A stretch of 64,000 bases of DNA, taken from the NCBI GenBank assembly GCA_022819505.1, contig JAJEHD010000019.1:248001-312000 (forward strand), read 5' to 3'. Within the stretch, counting starts at the first letter, position 1. The number at the start of each line of letters is the position of its first letter. This document shows positions 52,106-61,327 of this stretch, in pieces. The stretch is from Acidimicrobiia bacterium. GTDB lineage: Bacteria > Actinomycetota > Acidimicrobiia > Acidimicrobiales > Aldehydirespiratoraceae. The notes under the pieces are model-generated. The model did no database searches and was not told the DNA's origin. It worked only from the letters and a program-made list of their open reading frames with translations. Made by a program: the position numbers and the translations under genes.

Positions 52106-53257
52106 GTGAGAGAGGCCTACCTCGACTACAACGCGTCGGCACCGCTCGATCCCAGGGTGTTCGAGGCGATGGCGCCGGTGCTGTCGGACGATGTAGGCAA
52201 CGCCTCGTCGGTACACCGGTTCGGGCGTCGTCAGGCTGCCGCAGTCGACGAGGCCCGTGAGCATGTGGCAGGACTGGTCGGCGGACGGCCTGGTGGTGTG
52301 GTGTTCACTGCGGGCGCGACGGAAGCCAACAACCTGGCCCTGCGAGGCGCGGCCGAGGCCGCCCCGGAAGACCGCCCGCGGATGCTCGTGTCGGCGGTTG
52401 AGCATGCCTCGGTGGCTCGCACGGCCCGCTGGCTGTCCGACTCCGGCGTCGTGAAGCTCGATGTGATCGGTGTGACCCCGGGCGGGTTCGTCGATCCCGG
52501 CGCTGTGGAGGAACTGCTCGGGCCAGACGTCCTGCTCGTGTCGGTGATGGCGGCCAACAGCGAGACTGGCGTGCTCAACCCGGTGGCCGAGACCGCCGAG
52601 CGGACACGGGCCGTGGGAGCGATGTTCCACTGCGACGCCACCCAGATGGCTGGTCGCCTGCCGTTCGATATGGAGGCGCTGGGGGCGGACCTAGTGTCAG
52701 TGAGCGGCCACAAGATCTGCGGTCCTGGTGGGGTCGGCGCGCTGGTCGGCACCCGTCATGCGCTGGCGCGCCTCTCGCCGCTGGTCCACGGCGGTGGCCA
52801 CGAGCGGGGCCTCCGCTCGGGCTCGCTGAACGTTGCCGGGATCGTAGGCCTAGGCGCCGCAGCCCGCATCGCTACCGACGAACGAGAGCCGGAATCAGCC
52901 AGGGTCGGGATCCTGCGCGACCGGCTGGTGGCCGAACTGGAGGCTCAGCTAGCAGGCGTGCATCAGAACGGCGATGCGTCGAGGCGGTTGCCCAACACGG
53001 CCAACATCCGTTTCGAGAGAGCCGACGCCGAGGCGGTCATGGCCAACATGGATCCCGTCGCCGTGTCCACCGGCAGCGCTTGCAGCGCCGGATCGATCGA
53101 GCCTTCGGCAGTGCTCGTGGCCATGGGTCTGTCGCACGATGCCGCTTTCGAGTCCGTGCGGTTCAGCCTCGGCCGCTTCACCACCGACGCCGATATCGAT
53201 CTCGCCGTCGAGAGCGCGACCGCCGCCGTCAGGCGTGTCCGCGCCATGACCGTCTGA
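52106..53257 (+). CDS. sspA: Cysteine desulfurase of a DNA phosphorothioation system (SspA/DndA/IscS-like)
   Basis: PLP enzyme that takes sulfur from cysteine as a persulfide. 383 residues. The N-terminus is YLDYNASAPLDPRV. GATEANNLAL and EHASV follow, the PLP lysine is in SVSGHKICGPGG, and the catalytic Cys is in VSTGSACSAGS. The GTG at 52106 has CGGAGGA upstream and lines up with homologues; the open frame upstream is not conserved-looking. By sequence alone it could be a housekeeping IscS/NifS. Its place ahead of DUF4007, ATPase and PAPS-reductase-like genes makes SspA the best reading. No iscU or other Fe-S assembly gene is adjacent. It is separated from sspB by 393 bases that hold an antisense small gene. 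Confidence 0.82.
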   Translation: MREAYLDYNASAPLDPRVFEAMAPVLSDDVGNASSVHRFGRRQAAAVDEAREHVAGLVGGRPGGVVFTAGATEANNLALRGAAEAAPEDRPRMLVSAVEHASVARTARWLSDSGVVKLDVIGVTPGGFVDPGAVEELLGPDVLLVSVMAANSETGVLNPVAETAERTRAVGAMFHCDATQMAGRLPFDMEALGADLVSVSGHKICGPGGVGALVGTRHALARLSPLVHGGGHERGLRSGSLNVAGIVGLGAAARIATDEREPESARVGILRDRLVAELEAQLAGVHQNGDASRRLPNTANIRFERADAEAVMANMDPVAVSTGSACSAGSIEPSAVLVAMGLSHDAAFESVRFSLGRFTTDADIDLAVESATAAVRRVRAMTV

Positions 53258-53292
53258 CGGACACCCGCGAGGCTGACGGTCCAGGCGCGCGG

Positions 53293-53478
53293 CTAGCAGG
53301 GATCGTTGTATCTGCTCGGAAACGAGTCCCTGATGAGGCGCTCGTGCTCGGCCTCGTCGTAGGACTCCGCCATGCGGCGAATCTTCTCCCGATCCTCAGC
53401 GGTCGGGACAGGGGGCTCGAGCGGACCGGGCACAGTCACCACGAATCGCCTGGGCCCAAAGACCGTAACAAACTTCAT
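53293..53478 (-). CDS. Small hypothetical protein (61 aa), antisense inside the ssp cluster
   Basis: 61 residues (MKFVTVFGPRRFVVTVPGPL, then an acidic helical part EDREKIRRMAESYDEAEHE). The ATG has a very strong Shine-Dalgarno, GGGAGGAG, five bases upstream, which argues that it is translated. It is transcribed against the ssp genes, between sspA and sspB, and may explain why sspBCD has its own promoter. I do not recognise the family. It may be a regulator, an antitoxin-like protein or a passenger. Confidence 0.55.
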   Translation of the reverse strand: MKFVTVFGPRRFVVTVPGPLEPPVPTAEDREKIRRMAESYDEAEHERLIRDSFPSRYNDPC

Positions 53479-53577
53479 GACATCTCCTCCCTATCAGGTG
53501 GCCGAGGTGTGAGCGCAGTGTACTCCGCCTCCTAACGGTCGGCGCGAGTCCTGTCACACATCGCTCCTAAAGTGATA

Positions 53578-53583
53578 TATAAT
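53578..53583 (+). promoter_or_regulatory. Consensus -10 box upstream of sspB
   Basis: TATAAT at 53578-53583 lies in an AT-rich patch (GTGATATATAATGATTTTTC, then a T7 run) that is exceptional in this GC-rich context, about 70 bases before sspB. A matching -35 is not clear (CACACA at 17-base spacing). It indicates a separate promoter for sspBCD. Confidence 0.45.
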
Positions 53584-53650
53584 GATTTTTCAGTTTTTTT
53601 CCTGTAGGCTGCCTACCATGGGTGCAGCGGCGGCATCGGCGTAGAACATC

Positions 53651-54823
53651 ATGACCTCGGCCGGGACAGCGCGCAGCCAGCATGGCGGTGGCCCGGAGCT
53701 GTCCGAGCAGTTGAGTATGTTTGTCGTTTGTGACCGACGGGATCGCGAAGGCCAGCGCATGAGGCTCGTGGAAGCCGCTGAGCGCTCCTTCGCGCGACAC
53801 GAGACGTTCCATCCTCGATACAGCTGGTTCCGCAAGGCGTACGCCCATGTCGTCGATGACGCGGCAGTCTTCGGCCGGCCTGACGCTCCGGTGGAGGTCG
53901 GAGTGGGCAAGAACATGGTACGGGCCATCCGCTTCTGGGGGACGGCCGCGAGGCTGATCACCGACGACCCCCGAAACGCCAGAAGGCGGGAGACGCGGTG
54001 CGTGCCCACCCGCCGGGGTCGAGCGCTGTTCGGTGAGGACGGCTGGGATCCCTACATGGAGGATCCGGGCACGCTGTGGCTCCTGCACTGGCTGTTGTTG
54101 GCCCCGAAGAAGACGAGACTGCCAGTCTGGTGGTTGGCCTTCAACGAGTTCAACGCAGTCGAGTTCGCCGAGGCCGACCTGCAGGCTTCGATCTCGACTC
54201 TGCTTGACGGAGTGCCCGAGTGGCACAGGCCTCATTCCAACTCCCTCAACAAGGACATCAGCGCGCTGCTGCGAACCTACGCCCCTGTACACCGAACCGC
54301 CCGAACCCGCATCGACGACATGCTGGATTGCCCTCTGCGCGATCTCGGCCTTCTCAGCTACTCATCTGCGACGGGCCAATTCCGCTTCACGCTCGGTCCA
54401 AAGCCGACGCTCCCGTCGGAGATCTTGGCTTACGCGGTGCTCGACTACGTGGCACTTACCGAGGCCCGAGGCAGCACGATCACCATGAGCCGCCTCGCAC
54501 ACGACAAGGGAGCTCCAGGCAGAGTCTTCAAGCTCACCGAGGCCGAGTTGATCGACACGCTACGGCCTTCCATCGGGGCGGAGCACGCGCTGGGCCTCGC
54601 TACTCCGACGGGCTCCGTCCAGCTCACTTGGCGGGAGGACCCTGCGCTGATTGCCACCAGGATTCTCGACCGCTACTACGCGCCCATCGAGCCGCGAGTA
54701 CCAGAGCTGTGCGCCGGACCTGTGAGCGACGCACCCCCAGACGACTGCTGGCTCGAAGACGCTGGCGAGCAGCGCCCACCTAGGGACGAGACAAGTTCCG
54801 AGCTGATCGCAGGAGCGGCGTGA
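53651..54823 (+). CDS. sspB: DUF4007 protein, SspB-like component of phosphorothioation
   Basis: 390 residues. The N-terminal half carries the DUF4007 pattern: SFARHETFHPRYSWFRKAY, then VEVGVGKNMVRAIRFW. The rest has LWLLHWLLLAP and a mixed alpha/beta C-terminal part. To my knowledge SspB proteins, described as DNA-nicking partners in single-strand phosphorothioation, belong to this family, and the flanking genes agree. The ATG at 53651 has no good Shine-Dalgarno. The stop overlaps the start of the ATPase gene, so the two are coupled. No classical nuclease motif is obvious by eye. Confidence 0.78.
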   Translation: MTSAGTARSQHGGGPELSEQLSMFVVCDRRDREGQRMRLVEAAERSFARHETFHPRYSWFRKAYAHVVDDAAVFGRPDAPVEVGVGKNMVRAIRFWGTAARLITDDPRNARRRETRCVPTRRGRALFGEDGWDPYMEDPGTLWLLHWLLLAPKKTRLPVWWLAFNEFNAVEFAEADLQASISTLLDGVPEWHRPHSNSLNKDISALLRTYAPVHRTARTRIDDMLDCPLRDLGLLSYSSATGQFRFTLGPKPTLPSEILAYAVLDYVALTEARGSTITMSRLAHDKGAPGRVFKLTEAELIDTLRPSIGAEHALGLATPTGSVQLTWREDPALIATRILDRYYAPIEPRVPELCAGPVSDAPPDDCWLEDAGEQRPPRDETSSELIAGAA

Positions 54824-57800
54824 TGCCAAAGCTGGCAGACAGCATCGCTGTTCGGGAGCGGTTCGCTCGCTCCGCGAATCTCGAGCGCGATCTCGCTCGC
54901 AGCGAGCCTCTCGAAGGCTACGTCGTCACCGCCCGCGCCCTGGATGTCGTTGAGCGCATTGCCGAGACCGCTGCAACGGGCGCGGCCGGTGGTGCCTGGT
55001 CGTTGACAGGCCCTTACGGATCCGGAAAGTCGTCGCTCGCCCTGCTCATCGATGCCGCCTTCGGAGATGTCTCCACCACCCGTCGAGCGGCGCTCGGACT
55101 CATCGGCGACGCCTCGCCACAGGTTGTGGAACTCATTCGTAGCGCCCACCGGCGACACGGCACCGAGGCCTGCGGCTTCCACCGCGGCCTCGTTACCGCT
55201 GGCCGTGAGCCGCTGAATCGCACCGTCTTGTGGGCGCTCTATTCGGCGGTTCTGCGCAGCTACGGCGAGGTTCCCTCTCGCAAGGGATTCCGGGCCTCTG
55301 ATGTGCTCAAGGGAGCGCTCAAGGACGCTGAGTCCGACGACCCGAGACGGACCGGCCCTTCCCCGTCGGCACTAGTGGACATCGCCCGCTGTCTTGCCGA
55401 AGACATGCCTCTGCTCCTCGTGATCGACGAGTTCGGCAAGAACCTCGAAGCCATCCGCGACGGAAGCGACGCCGACCCCTACCTGCTCCAGCGGCTCGCT
55501 GAGGCCGGCCAGGGTTCGGGCCTCCCCATTTTCGTGCTGACCCTTCAGCACCTGTCGTTCGAGGACCACCTCACAGGGGCCAACAGCACCCAGCGCCGAG
55601 AATGGGCCAAGGTGCAGGGTCGCTTCGAGGACGTTGCCTTCGTCGAATCGGCCAGCCAGACCCGCTCTCTCATCGGAACCGTCTTCGACGTTCACGACGA
55701 CTTGCTCGGCTCTCGGATCAGCCGTTGGGCCGACGCCCAGGCCAAGGCCATGAGGCAGTTGGGTATCGCCGACCTCGCTGATCCGCAAACGCTGGCGTCG
55801 TGCTACCCCCTGCACCCTGTCGCCGCCCTTGTCCTGCCCGAGCTATGCAACCGGCACGGCCAGCACGAGCGCACGCTGTTCTCGTTTCTTGCCGGTCGAC
55901 ACACGGCGAGCGCCGCCTCATTCCTGACCGAGACGGATCTTCCAACTCGGGGACCGCTGCCCACAATGGGCCTCGATGCTGTCTACGACTACTTCGTCGA
56001 TGGAAGCGCTCTCCAGATCGAGTCGGCCAGCATGTCAGGACGATGGACTGAGATCGCAACCCGGATACGGGATGCACACGGACTCACGCCGAAGCAGGCG
56101 CGGCTCGCCAAGGCTGTCGCCTTGTTGAACCTGGTGTCGACTGCCGGCACCGTCAGAGCCTCGCGTGCGATTCTGGCCCTCACCGCCGACGGCACCACCG
56201 AGACGCTCGCCGAGTTGGTGACAGCCGGCATTGTCACCTTCCGGGACTTCGCGGACGAGTACCGGATATGGCAGGGGACCGATGTCGATATCAACCTGCT
56301 GCTCGACGCGGCCAGACGGCACGTTGAGAAACGGCCTCTCGTCGAGGTCCTCAACGAGATCGACCAACCCCAGCCAGTGGTCGCCGCCAGACACAGTGCG
56401 CAACACGACGTGCTGCGAGTGTTCAACCGACGCTACGCCGATGCCAACGAGCAGGTAGAGCCGCTGGACGCCTCCTCCCGTTTTGATGGTGAAGCGCTCC
56501 TGCTTGTCGACCCAAGTGGATCCCTGCCGACCCTTGCCCGCCCTAGGGCGGACGCGAAGCCGATCGTGGCCGCGATTCCCGCGAGCCTGAAGGCCCTGGA
56601 TGAGACCGCCAGGGAAGCTGCTGCGGTCCAGGCCGCATTCGACGACCCGTCAGTGGCTGATGATTGGGTGGCGCGACGCGAGTTGAGCGAGCGGATGGCC
56701 CAGACGCGCTCCGTTCTGGATCAAGCTGTCACCGACACCTTCGGCTCGGACGCCTGCCGATGGATGCTCCTCGGGACCCAGGCTCGCGAACTCCCGGGGG
56801 GACGGGGCAGCGCCGCCCTGTCCGACGCGGCCGACGACGCATACCGGGACACCCCTCGGGTGCGCAACGAGATGCTCAACCGCAGCGAGCTCACGTCGCA
56901 GGGAGCCAAGGCCCGCGGGATGCTCCTAGCAGCCATGATCGAGCACGGCGCCGAACCTGGCCTCGGCATGCAGGGCTACGGCCCCGAGGTCGCCATGTAC
57001 CGGGCCTTCCTGGGCCGCACCGGACTCCACGGCTGGGACAAGCGCAACGATGTCATGGCCTTCCGGAAGCCCAAGGAGAAATCGCTGAAGCCTGCTTGGA
57101 GGAGGATCCAGGAGGAGTTCAAGCAATCTACGAGTCGGCGCATCAACCTCAGCGAGGTCTACACCGCTCTGTTGTCACCCCCCTACGGCATGAAGGAGGG
57201 GGCGATTCCCGTACTCGTCACTGCGGCTCTGCTGGCTGCCTCGGACGCGGTCGCCATCTACGAGCACGGCACCTTCAAGCCGCTGCTCACTCCGGAGTTG
57301 TCGGAGCGGATGGTGCGCAATCCCAGTCACTTCGACATCAAGCACTTCGCGAACACGATCGGCGCGCGGCGGCAGGCAGTGGACGCTCTCGCAAGCAAGT
57401 TCGAGTTGCGACCCAGCTTCCACAAGCATCGAGTGTCCAACGTTCTTACCGTCGTCGGACACCTGGTGTCGAGGATCAGCCGGCTCGACAACTACACGCG
57501 CCAGACCCACAACCTCAGCCCGGCAACGGTGCGAGCAAGAGACGTGCTGCTAGCAGCGGTCGAGCCCGACGAGCTGCTCTTCGTTTCGCTTCCCTCAGCG
57601 CTCGGATTCCCGCCAGTGCCTGCCGGACAGGAGGAGTACGCGCTAGCTAAAGGCTACGCCGCCGGAGTTGCCGAGGCTCTCGACGAACTCAGCACGTGTT
57701 TCCAGCGGCTATTGGAGCAACAACTTGACCATCTTCTGGAGACAAGCGCGGAGATCTCTCGTATGGCCGTGATGGGCCAGGCTGCGTCACTTGACGGCGA

Positions 57801-58293
57801 GGTCCTAGATCCCGAAGTTCGCGCCTTCGTCCTTTCGCTGGCGAACGACACGATCGAGTCCGACACGGACTGGGTCAAGGCGGTCGCGACCGTTGTTGCC
57901 AAGAAGGCACCAGCCGAATGGACCGACAACGACCTGCTGCACTTCTGGCGGGAACTCCATGAGAAGTTCGCCGCCTTCCACCGGCTCCTGGCCCTACACC
58001 ATGACCGCCGTGCGCGCGGCGGTGATCCCTTCGAAGCGTACCGATGGACCGTCACGAGGTCTGACGGAGCAGAGCAGCCGCTGCTAGTCAGCATGGACCG
58101 CGAGTTCAGGCACGAGGCCACACGCGCATTCGACGACGCCCTAGCGAAGTTGGCGGCGATCACAGGATCTCAGCAACGAGCTCAGCACACTCTTCTCACG
58201 CTGCTGGGCGAGCGCCTCTTGCCCAGCTCAAGCTCCCACGACGACGTTTCGAATGCTACAAATACGGTTGGTGATCGAGCAGACCATGGTTGA
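54823..58293 (+). CDS. sspC: Large P-loop ATPase, SspC-like
   Basis: 1156 residues. A P-loop NTPase domain occupies about the first 350: Walker A LTGPYGSGKSSLALL (near residue 63) and Walker B LLLVIDEFGKNLE (near 200), the style seen in BrxC/PglY and DUF499-like ATPases. The long remainder is mainly helical, without membrane segments or recognised nuclease motifs. AGGAG at 54811-54815 is seven bases before the ATG at 54823; a GTG at 54820 is less well placed. It starts on the sspB stop and ends inside the sspD start region. The position between DUF4007 and PAPS-reductase-like genes fits SspC. Confidence 0.78.
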   Translation: MPKLADSIAVRERFARSANLERDLARSEPLEGYVVTARALDVVERIAETAATGAAGGAWSLTGPYGSGKSSLALLIDAAFGDVSTTRRAALGLIGDASPQVVELIRSAHRRHGTEACGFHRGLVTAGREPLNRTVLWALYSAVLRSYGEVPSRKGFRASDVLKGALKDAESDDPRRTGPSPSALVDIARCLAEDMPLLLVIDEFGKNLEAIRDGSDADPYLLQRLAEAGQGSGLPIFVLTLQHLSFEDHLTGANSTQRREWAKVQGRFEDVAFVESASQTRSLIGTVFDVHDDLLGSRISRWADAQAKAMRQLGIADLADPQTLASCYPLHPVAALVLPELCNRHGQHERTLFSFLAGRHTASAASFLTETDLPTRGPLPTMGLDAVYDYFVDGSALQIESASMSGRWTEIATRIRDAHGLTPKQARLAKAVALLNLVSTAGTVRASRAILALTADGTTETLAELVTAGIVTFRDFADEYRIWQGTDVDINLLLDAARRHVEKRPLVEVLNEIDQPQPVVAARHSAQHDVLRVFNRRYADANEQVEPLDASSRFDGEALLLVDPSGSLPTLARPRADAKPIVAAIPASLKALDETAREAAAVQAAFDDPSVADDWVARRELSERMAQTRSVLDQAVTDTFGSDACRWMLLGTQARELPGGRGSAALSDAADDAYRDTPRVRNEMLNRSELTSQGAKARGMLLAAMIEHGAEPGLGMQGYGPEVAMYRAFLGRTGLHGWDKRNDVMAFRKPKEKSLKPAWRRIQEEFKQSTSRRINLSEVYTALLSPPYGMKEGAIPVLVTAALLAASDAVAIYEHGTFKPLLTPELSERMVRNPSHFDIKHFANTIGARRQAVDALASKFELRPSFHKHRVSNVLTVVGHLVSRISRLDNYTRQTHNLSPATVRARDVLLAAVEPDELLFVSLPSALGFPPVPAGQEEYALAKGYAAGVAEALDELSTCFQRLLEQQLDHLLETSAEISRMAVMGQAASLDGEVLDPEVRAFVLSLANDTIESDTDWVKAVATVVAKKAPAEWTDNDLLHFWRELHEKFAAFHRLLALHHDRRARGGDPFEAYRWTVTRSDGAEQPLLVSMDREFRHEATRAFDDALAKLAAITGSQQRAQHTLLTLLGERLLPSSSSHDDVSNATNTVGDRADHG

Positions 58294-59134
58294 GTCAGTG
58301 CGTCATATCTGCGGCATCTCGGGAGGCAAGGACTCCAGCGCGCTCGCGGTCCACCTGCGCGACCGCGTGCCGGAGATGGAGTACTTCTTTTGCGATACCG
58401 GCGCTGAACTGCCTGAGACCTACGAGTACTTGACGCGGCTGGAGGTGATCCTCGCCAAGCCCATCGCCCGCTTGAACGCGTCGAGGGGCTTCGACCACTG
58501 GTTCGAGGTGTTTCGGGGAACACTGCCGTCGCCTCAGATGCGCTGGTGTACCAAGAACATGAAGATCAAGCCCATCGAGGAGTGGATCGGCGATGAGCCG
58601 GCCGTTTCGTACGTCGCAATCCGGGCCGACGAGTCCAACCGAAAAGGCTACGTCTCCACCAAGCCCAACATCAGCGCCCGCTTCCCGTTCGTGGAGGACG
58701 GCATCGACCACGATGGCGTCATGCGAATCCTCAACGATGCCGGCATCGGCCTGCCTGCCTACTACGAGTGGCGGACCCGCTCGGGGTGCTACTTCTGCTT
58801 CTACCAGCGCAAAGCCGAGTGGATCGGCCTCTCCGAGCGCCACCCCGAGCTCTTCGAGCGCGCGGTCGCCATTGAGCAAAAGGTTCTCCAGGATGCCGGA
58901 GTCAACGGCGACGCCGACTTCGGAGACCGAGCTATGCGCGGCCGCCAGTACACATGGTCCGGCGGCGAGACCCTTGTCCAGCTCCGCGATCGCCGCGACG
59001 AAATCCTCGAACGTCACGAGGCAGCCGTAGCTCGGACGGCGAAGACCAGAGCCAACGTGCCCCTCATTGAAGCCCTCAGCGAAGCGTTCGACGAGGACGA
59101 CGACACTGAACCCTGCACAGTTTGTGCCCTATGA
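58286..59134 (+). CDS. sspD: PAPS-reductase-like ATP pyrophosphatase, SspD/DndC-like sulfur transferase
   Basis: 282 residues. The adenine-nucleotide PP-loop is GISGGKDSSAL near residue 10, and EYFFCDTGAELPETYEYL follows as in PAPS reductases. Cysteines fall in MRWCTKNMK, GCYFCFYQRK (CxxC) and a C-terminal EPCTVCAL (CxxC); some probably hold a 4Fe-4S cluster as in DndC. DndC/SspD activate the DNA backbone and accept sulfur from the desulfurase. The ATG at 58286 overlaps the sspC end by eight bases; a GTG at 58271 is possible. The stop overlaps the helicase start (ATGA), tying the modification genes to the downstream module. Confidence 0.85.
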   Translation: MVESVRHICGISGGKDSSALAVHLRDRVPEMEYFFCDTGAELPETYEYLTRLEVILAKPIARLNASRGFDHWFEVFRGTLPSPQMRWCTKNMKIKPIEEWIGDEPAVSYVAIRADESNRKGYVSTKPNISARFPFVEDGIDHDGVMRILNDAGIGLPAYYEWRTRSGCYFCFYQRKAEWIGLSERHPELFERAVAIEQKVLQDAGVNGDADFGDRAMRGRQYTWSGGETLVQLRDRRDEILERHEAAVARTAKTRANVPLIEALSEAFDEDDDTEPCTVCAL

Positions 59135-60489
59135 GCGCTGACGCGCCGCCCGCACCGCCTCATGATCAAGCCCAGCAGCTAGCTCCCGGGCCACTTAGGC
59201 CATATCAGCTGGAAGGAGTCCGCTTCTTGTTTGAGAACTCATCGGCACTCCTTGCGGATGAAATGGGTCTAGGCAAGACTGTCCAAACCGTTACCGCCAT
59301 TCGATCACGAAGAGCTTCATACCATCGGGTCCTGATCATCGCGCCCGCATCTTTGTGCCTCAATTGGCAGCGAGAGTTCGAAAAATGGGCACCAGAATTA
59401 CCGGTACGACGCGTAATCGGTACCGCGACAGATCGAAAATACACATATCGACTACCGATACAAGTACTCATCGCCTCCTTTGAACAGATTAGGATCGACT
59501 GCCAAGACCTTGCAGCGCACGTACGATTCGATCTCGTTGTCGTTGATGAGGCACAACGCCTAAAAAACAGTATCTCGGCGCTAAATCTAGCATGTAGAAT
59601 AATACCTCGAAATAGCTCATGGGCGTTGACTGGAACTCCTCTCGAGAATGATCCCAGCGATCTAATAGCTGTGTTTGGATTCATCAAACCACAGTTGCTT
59701 CGAAGCAGCATGTCACGACCTCAGCTTCATGATGCAATGAAGCCGCACTTCCTGAGACGCACAAAGAGGGATGTCCTAGGGGAGTTGCCCCCAATCTTGG
59801 TTCGTGAACTCCGTCTCGAACTAGGTGATCAACAGCGACAAACATACGACGACGTGTGGAGTAGTCGTGAGCAGCTGCGAAACCTGGAGCCACAGGAGGC
59901 AGCTAGCAGCCTCTTGGCATTGTTGACTCGTCTCAAGCAAATCTGCAACTTCGATGAGCATACCGGTCAGTCTGTCAAAATCGACGCGCTGCGTGATGTA
60001 CTAGATCGAATCGAAGCTATGGACGAGAAAATCCTGATCTTCTCGCAATACGTAGACAGTCTGATGAAGATCGCAAGCCAGATCACGATCAAGCATCAAA
60101 TCTACCACGGTGGGTTGACGATGACTCAGAGAGACAAGACACTTGATGCATTCCGCGAACAACCTGGCCCGCGCGCGCTGCTAGTATCTCTACAGGCTGG
60201 CGGCGTCGGCCTAAACTTGCAGGAAGCCTCCACAGTGGTTCTCTTCGATAGGTGGTGGAACCCCGCAAAGGAGGATCAAGCAATTCACCGAGCACACCGC
60301 TACGGTCGCGAATCTCCTCTAGAGGTTATTCGCTTCCTAGTTGAAGATTCTGTAGAAGAGAGGATCGACTCTGTGATAGAAGCGAAGAGGGTGTTGTTTG
60401 ACGAGTACATAACGAAGGCGCCTCAAGATCAACGCTGGGGCACCGAGACACTCCGACAGATTCTGGAAATGGAAGAACAAGCCAACTAG
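59131..60489 (+). CDS. SNF2-family DNA helicase/translocase
   Basis: 452 residues, a compact Swi2/Snf2 ATPase with no extra domains. It shows LRPYQLEGVRFL, motif I DEMGLGKTVQT, motif Ia IIAPASL, motif II VVDEAQRLKN, motif III ALTGTPLEN, motif V SLQAGGVGLNL and motif VI AIHRAHRYGR. It would translocate on double-stranded DNA and could drive a partner nuclease. The ATG at 59131 overlaps the sspD stop. Base composition drops from about 65% to 50% GC within its first ~30 codons, so the gene's body comes from a different background than sspBCD. It starts the candidate effector module. Confidence 0.88.
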   Translation: MSADAPPAPPHDQAQQLAPGPLRPYQLEGVRFLFENSSALLADEMGLGKTVQTVTAIRSRRASYHRVLIIAPASLCLNWQREFEKWAPELPVRRVIGTATDRKYTYRLPIQVLIASFEQIRIDCQDLAAHVRFDLVVVDEAQRLKNSISALNLACRIIPRNSSWALTGTPLENDPSDLIAVFGFIKPQLLRSSMSRPQLHDAMKPHFLRRTKRDVLGELPPILVRELRLELGDQQRQTYDDVWSSREQLRNLEPQEAASSLLALLTRLKQICNFDEHTGQSVKIDALRDVLDRIEAMDEKILIFSQYVDSLMKIASQITIKHQIYHGGLTMTQRDKTLDAFREQPGPRALLVSLQAGGVGLNLQEASTVVLFDRWWNPAKEDQAIHRAHRYGRESPLEVIRFLVEDSVEERIDSVIEAKRVLFDEYITKAPQDQRWGTETLRQILEMEEQAN

Positions 60490-60501
60490 AAAGGACGCGC
60501 A

Positions 60502-61322
60502 ATGATATCAATTCTTGATATTCGAGAGATCCAATTGACAGACCTAGTAATCGGTAGAGGGCAAGTGAGAACACGAGATGTAGGAAAGGAGGTAGATGAA
60601 CTCGCTGAGAGCATCGCCCAAGTTGGACTGCTGGAGCCGATCGTTGTGTGTGCAGCCGAGGAGGAAGGAAAGTTCGAAATCATCACTGGTCAGAGGCGAT
60701 TTCTCGCGCACCAGATCCTCGGAAGAGAGATGATCATGGCGGCGATTCTCAGCGAGAGGGTTGATGAAGCAACTGCAAAGGTCCTATCGGTGACGGAGAA
60801 TCTGGTCCGAACGAACCTCCACTCCAGCGACTTGATTGATGTCTGCACATACCTCTTAAGCGGTACGGCACTGTCAAGGCCGTAGCCGACGAGACGGGCT
60901 TGCCATATCAGAAAGTCCGGCAATATGTGAAGTATGACCAACTGACTCCAGACCTGAAGGACCTAGTGGACACGGGCACTGTCAAACTGGACACAGCTCT
61001 ACGAGCGCAGCGTGCGTGTGAAGCAACCGGTACCGTCGATGCAGAGGAAGCGAAGCAGTTTGCACTAGAAATGGAACCCCTATCCGGCGCCCAGCGAACT
61101 GCGATCGTTAAGGCAAGGGAAGAAGATCCAACTAGATCTGCCGACGATATCATTGAAGAGGCAAAGGGGGGTGGCAAGATAACACAGATCGTCGTAACAC
61201 TTACGACGGAAGTGCATACAGCCATAAAGAAGTATGCACTTGCCAACGATACTACCTCTGATGACGCAGCGGGAAGACTGATCCGCGAGGCCCTTGACGC
61301 GAACAATCTCTTGGAGGGTTAG
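60502..61322 (+). pseudogene. ParB-like protein with C-terminal ribbon-helix-helix, interrupted by a -1 frameshift
   Basis: Two frames join into one protein of about 273 residues. Part one (60502-60885) is a ParB N-terminal CTPase-type domain: QLTDLVIGRGQVR, ITGQRRFLAH (GERR-like) and TENLVRTNLHSSDLIDVCTYL. After TAC-CTC (ending 60855) only two T remain before the frame continues as AAG-CGG-TAC-GGC, reading KRYGTVKAVADETGLPYQKV, the normal ParB helix-turn-helix. One T of a TTT codon is missing. Part two ends with VVTLTTEVHTAIKKYAL, a ribbon-helix-helix. AAAGGA precedes the ATG. This may be a sequencing or assembly error, a real mutation or a programmed shift; a TTG at 60900 could also restart translation. 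Confidence 0.75.
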
Positions 61323-61327
61323 CCATA

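Noticed and set aside
54823..58293. The large ATPase as BREX BrxC/PglY
   Set aside because: The Walker motifs are similar in style, and some BREX types also carry a PAPS-reductase-like gene. But no pglZ, brxL, pglX or brxA/B-like gene is present, and the DUF4007 and cysteine desulfurase neighbours fit Ssp better.
52106..59134. A DndABCDE system
   Set aside because: The desulfurase and PAPS-reductase-like genes would fit DndA and DndC. There is no DndB, no SMC-like DndD and no small DndE. A 1156-residue P-loop ATPase and a DUF4007 protein are present instead.
59364..59374. AATTGGCAGC also occurs in the SNF2 gene, like the arm of the 44484-44530 repeat
   Set aside because: A single short match inside coding sequence without the second arm; most likely chance.
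59131..60489. SNF2 helicase as part of DISARM
   Set aside because: DISARM would need a methyltransferase, a DUF1998 protein and a PLD nuclease; none is present.
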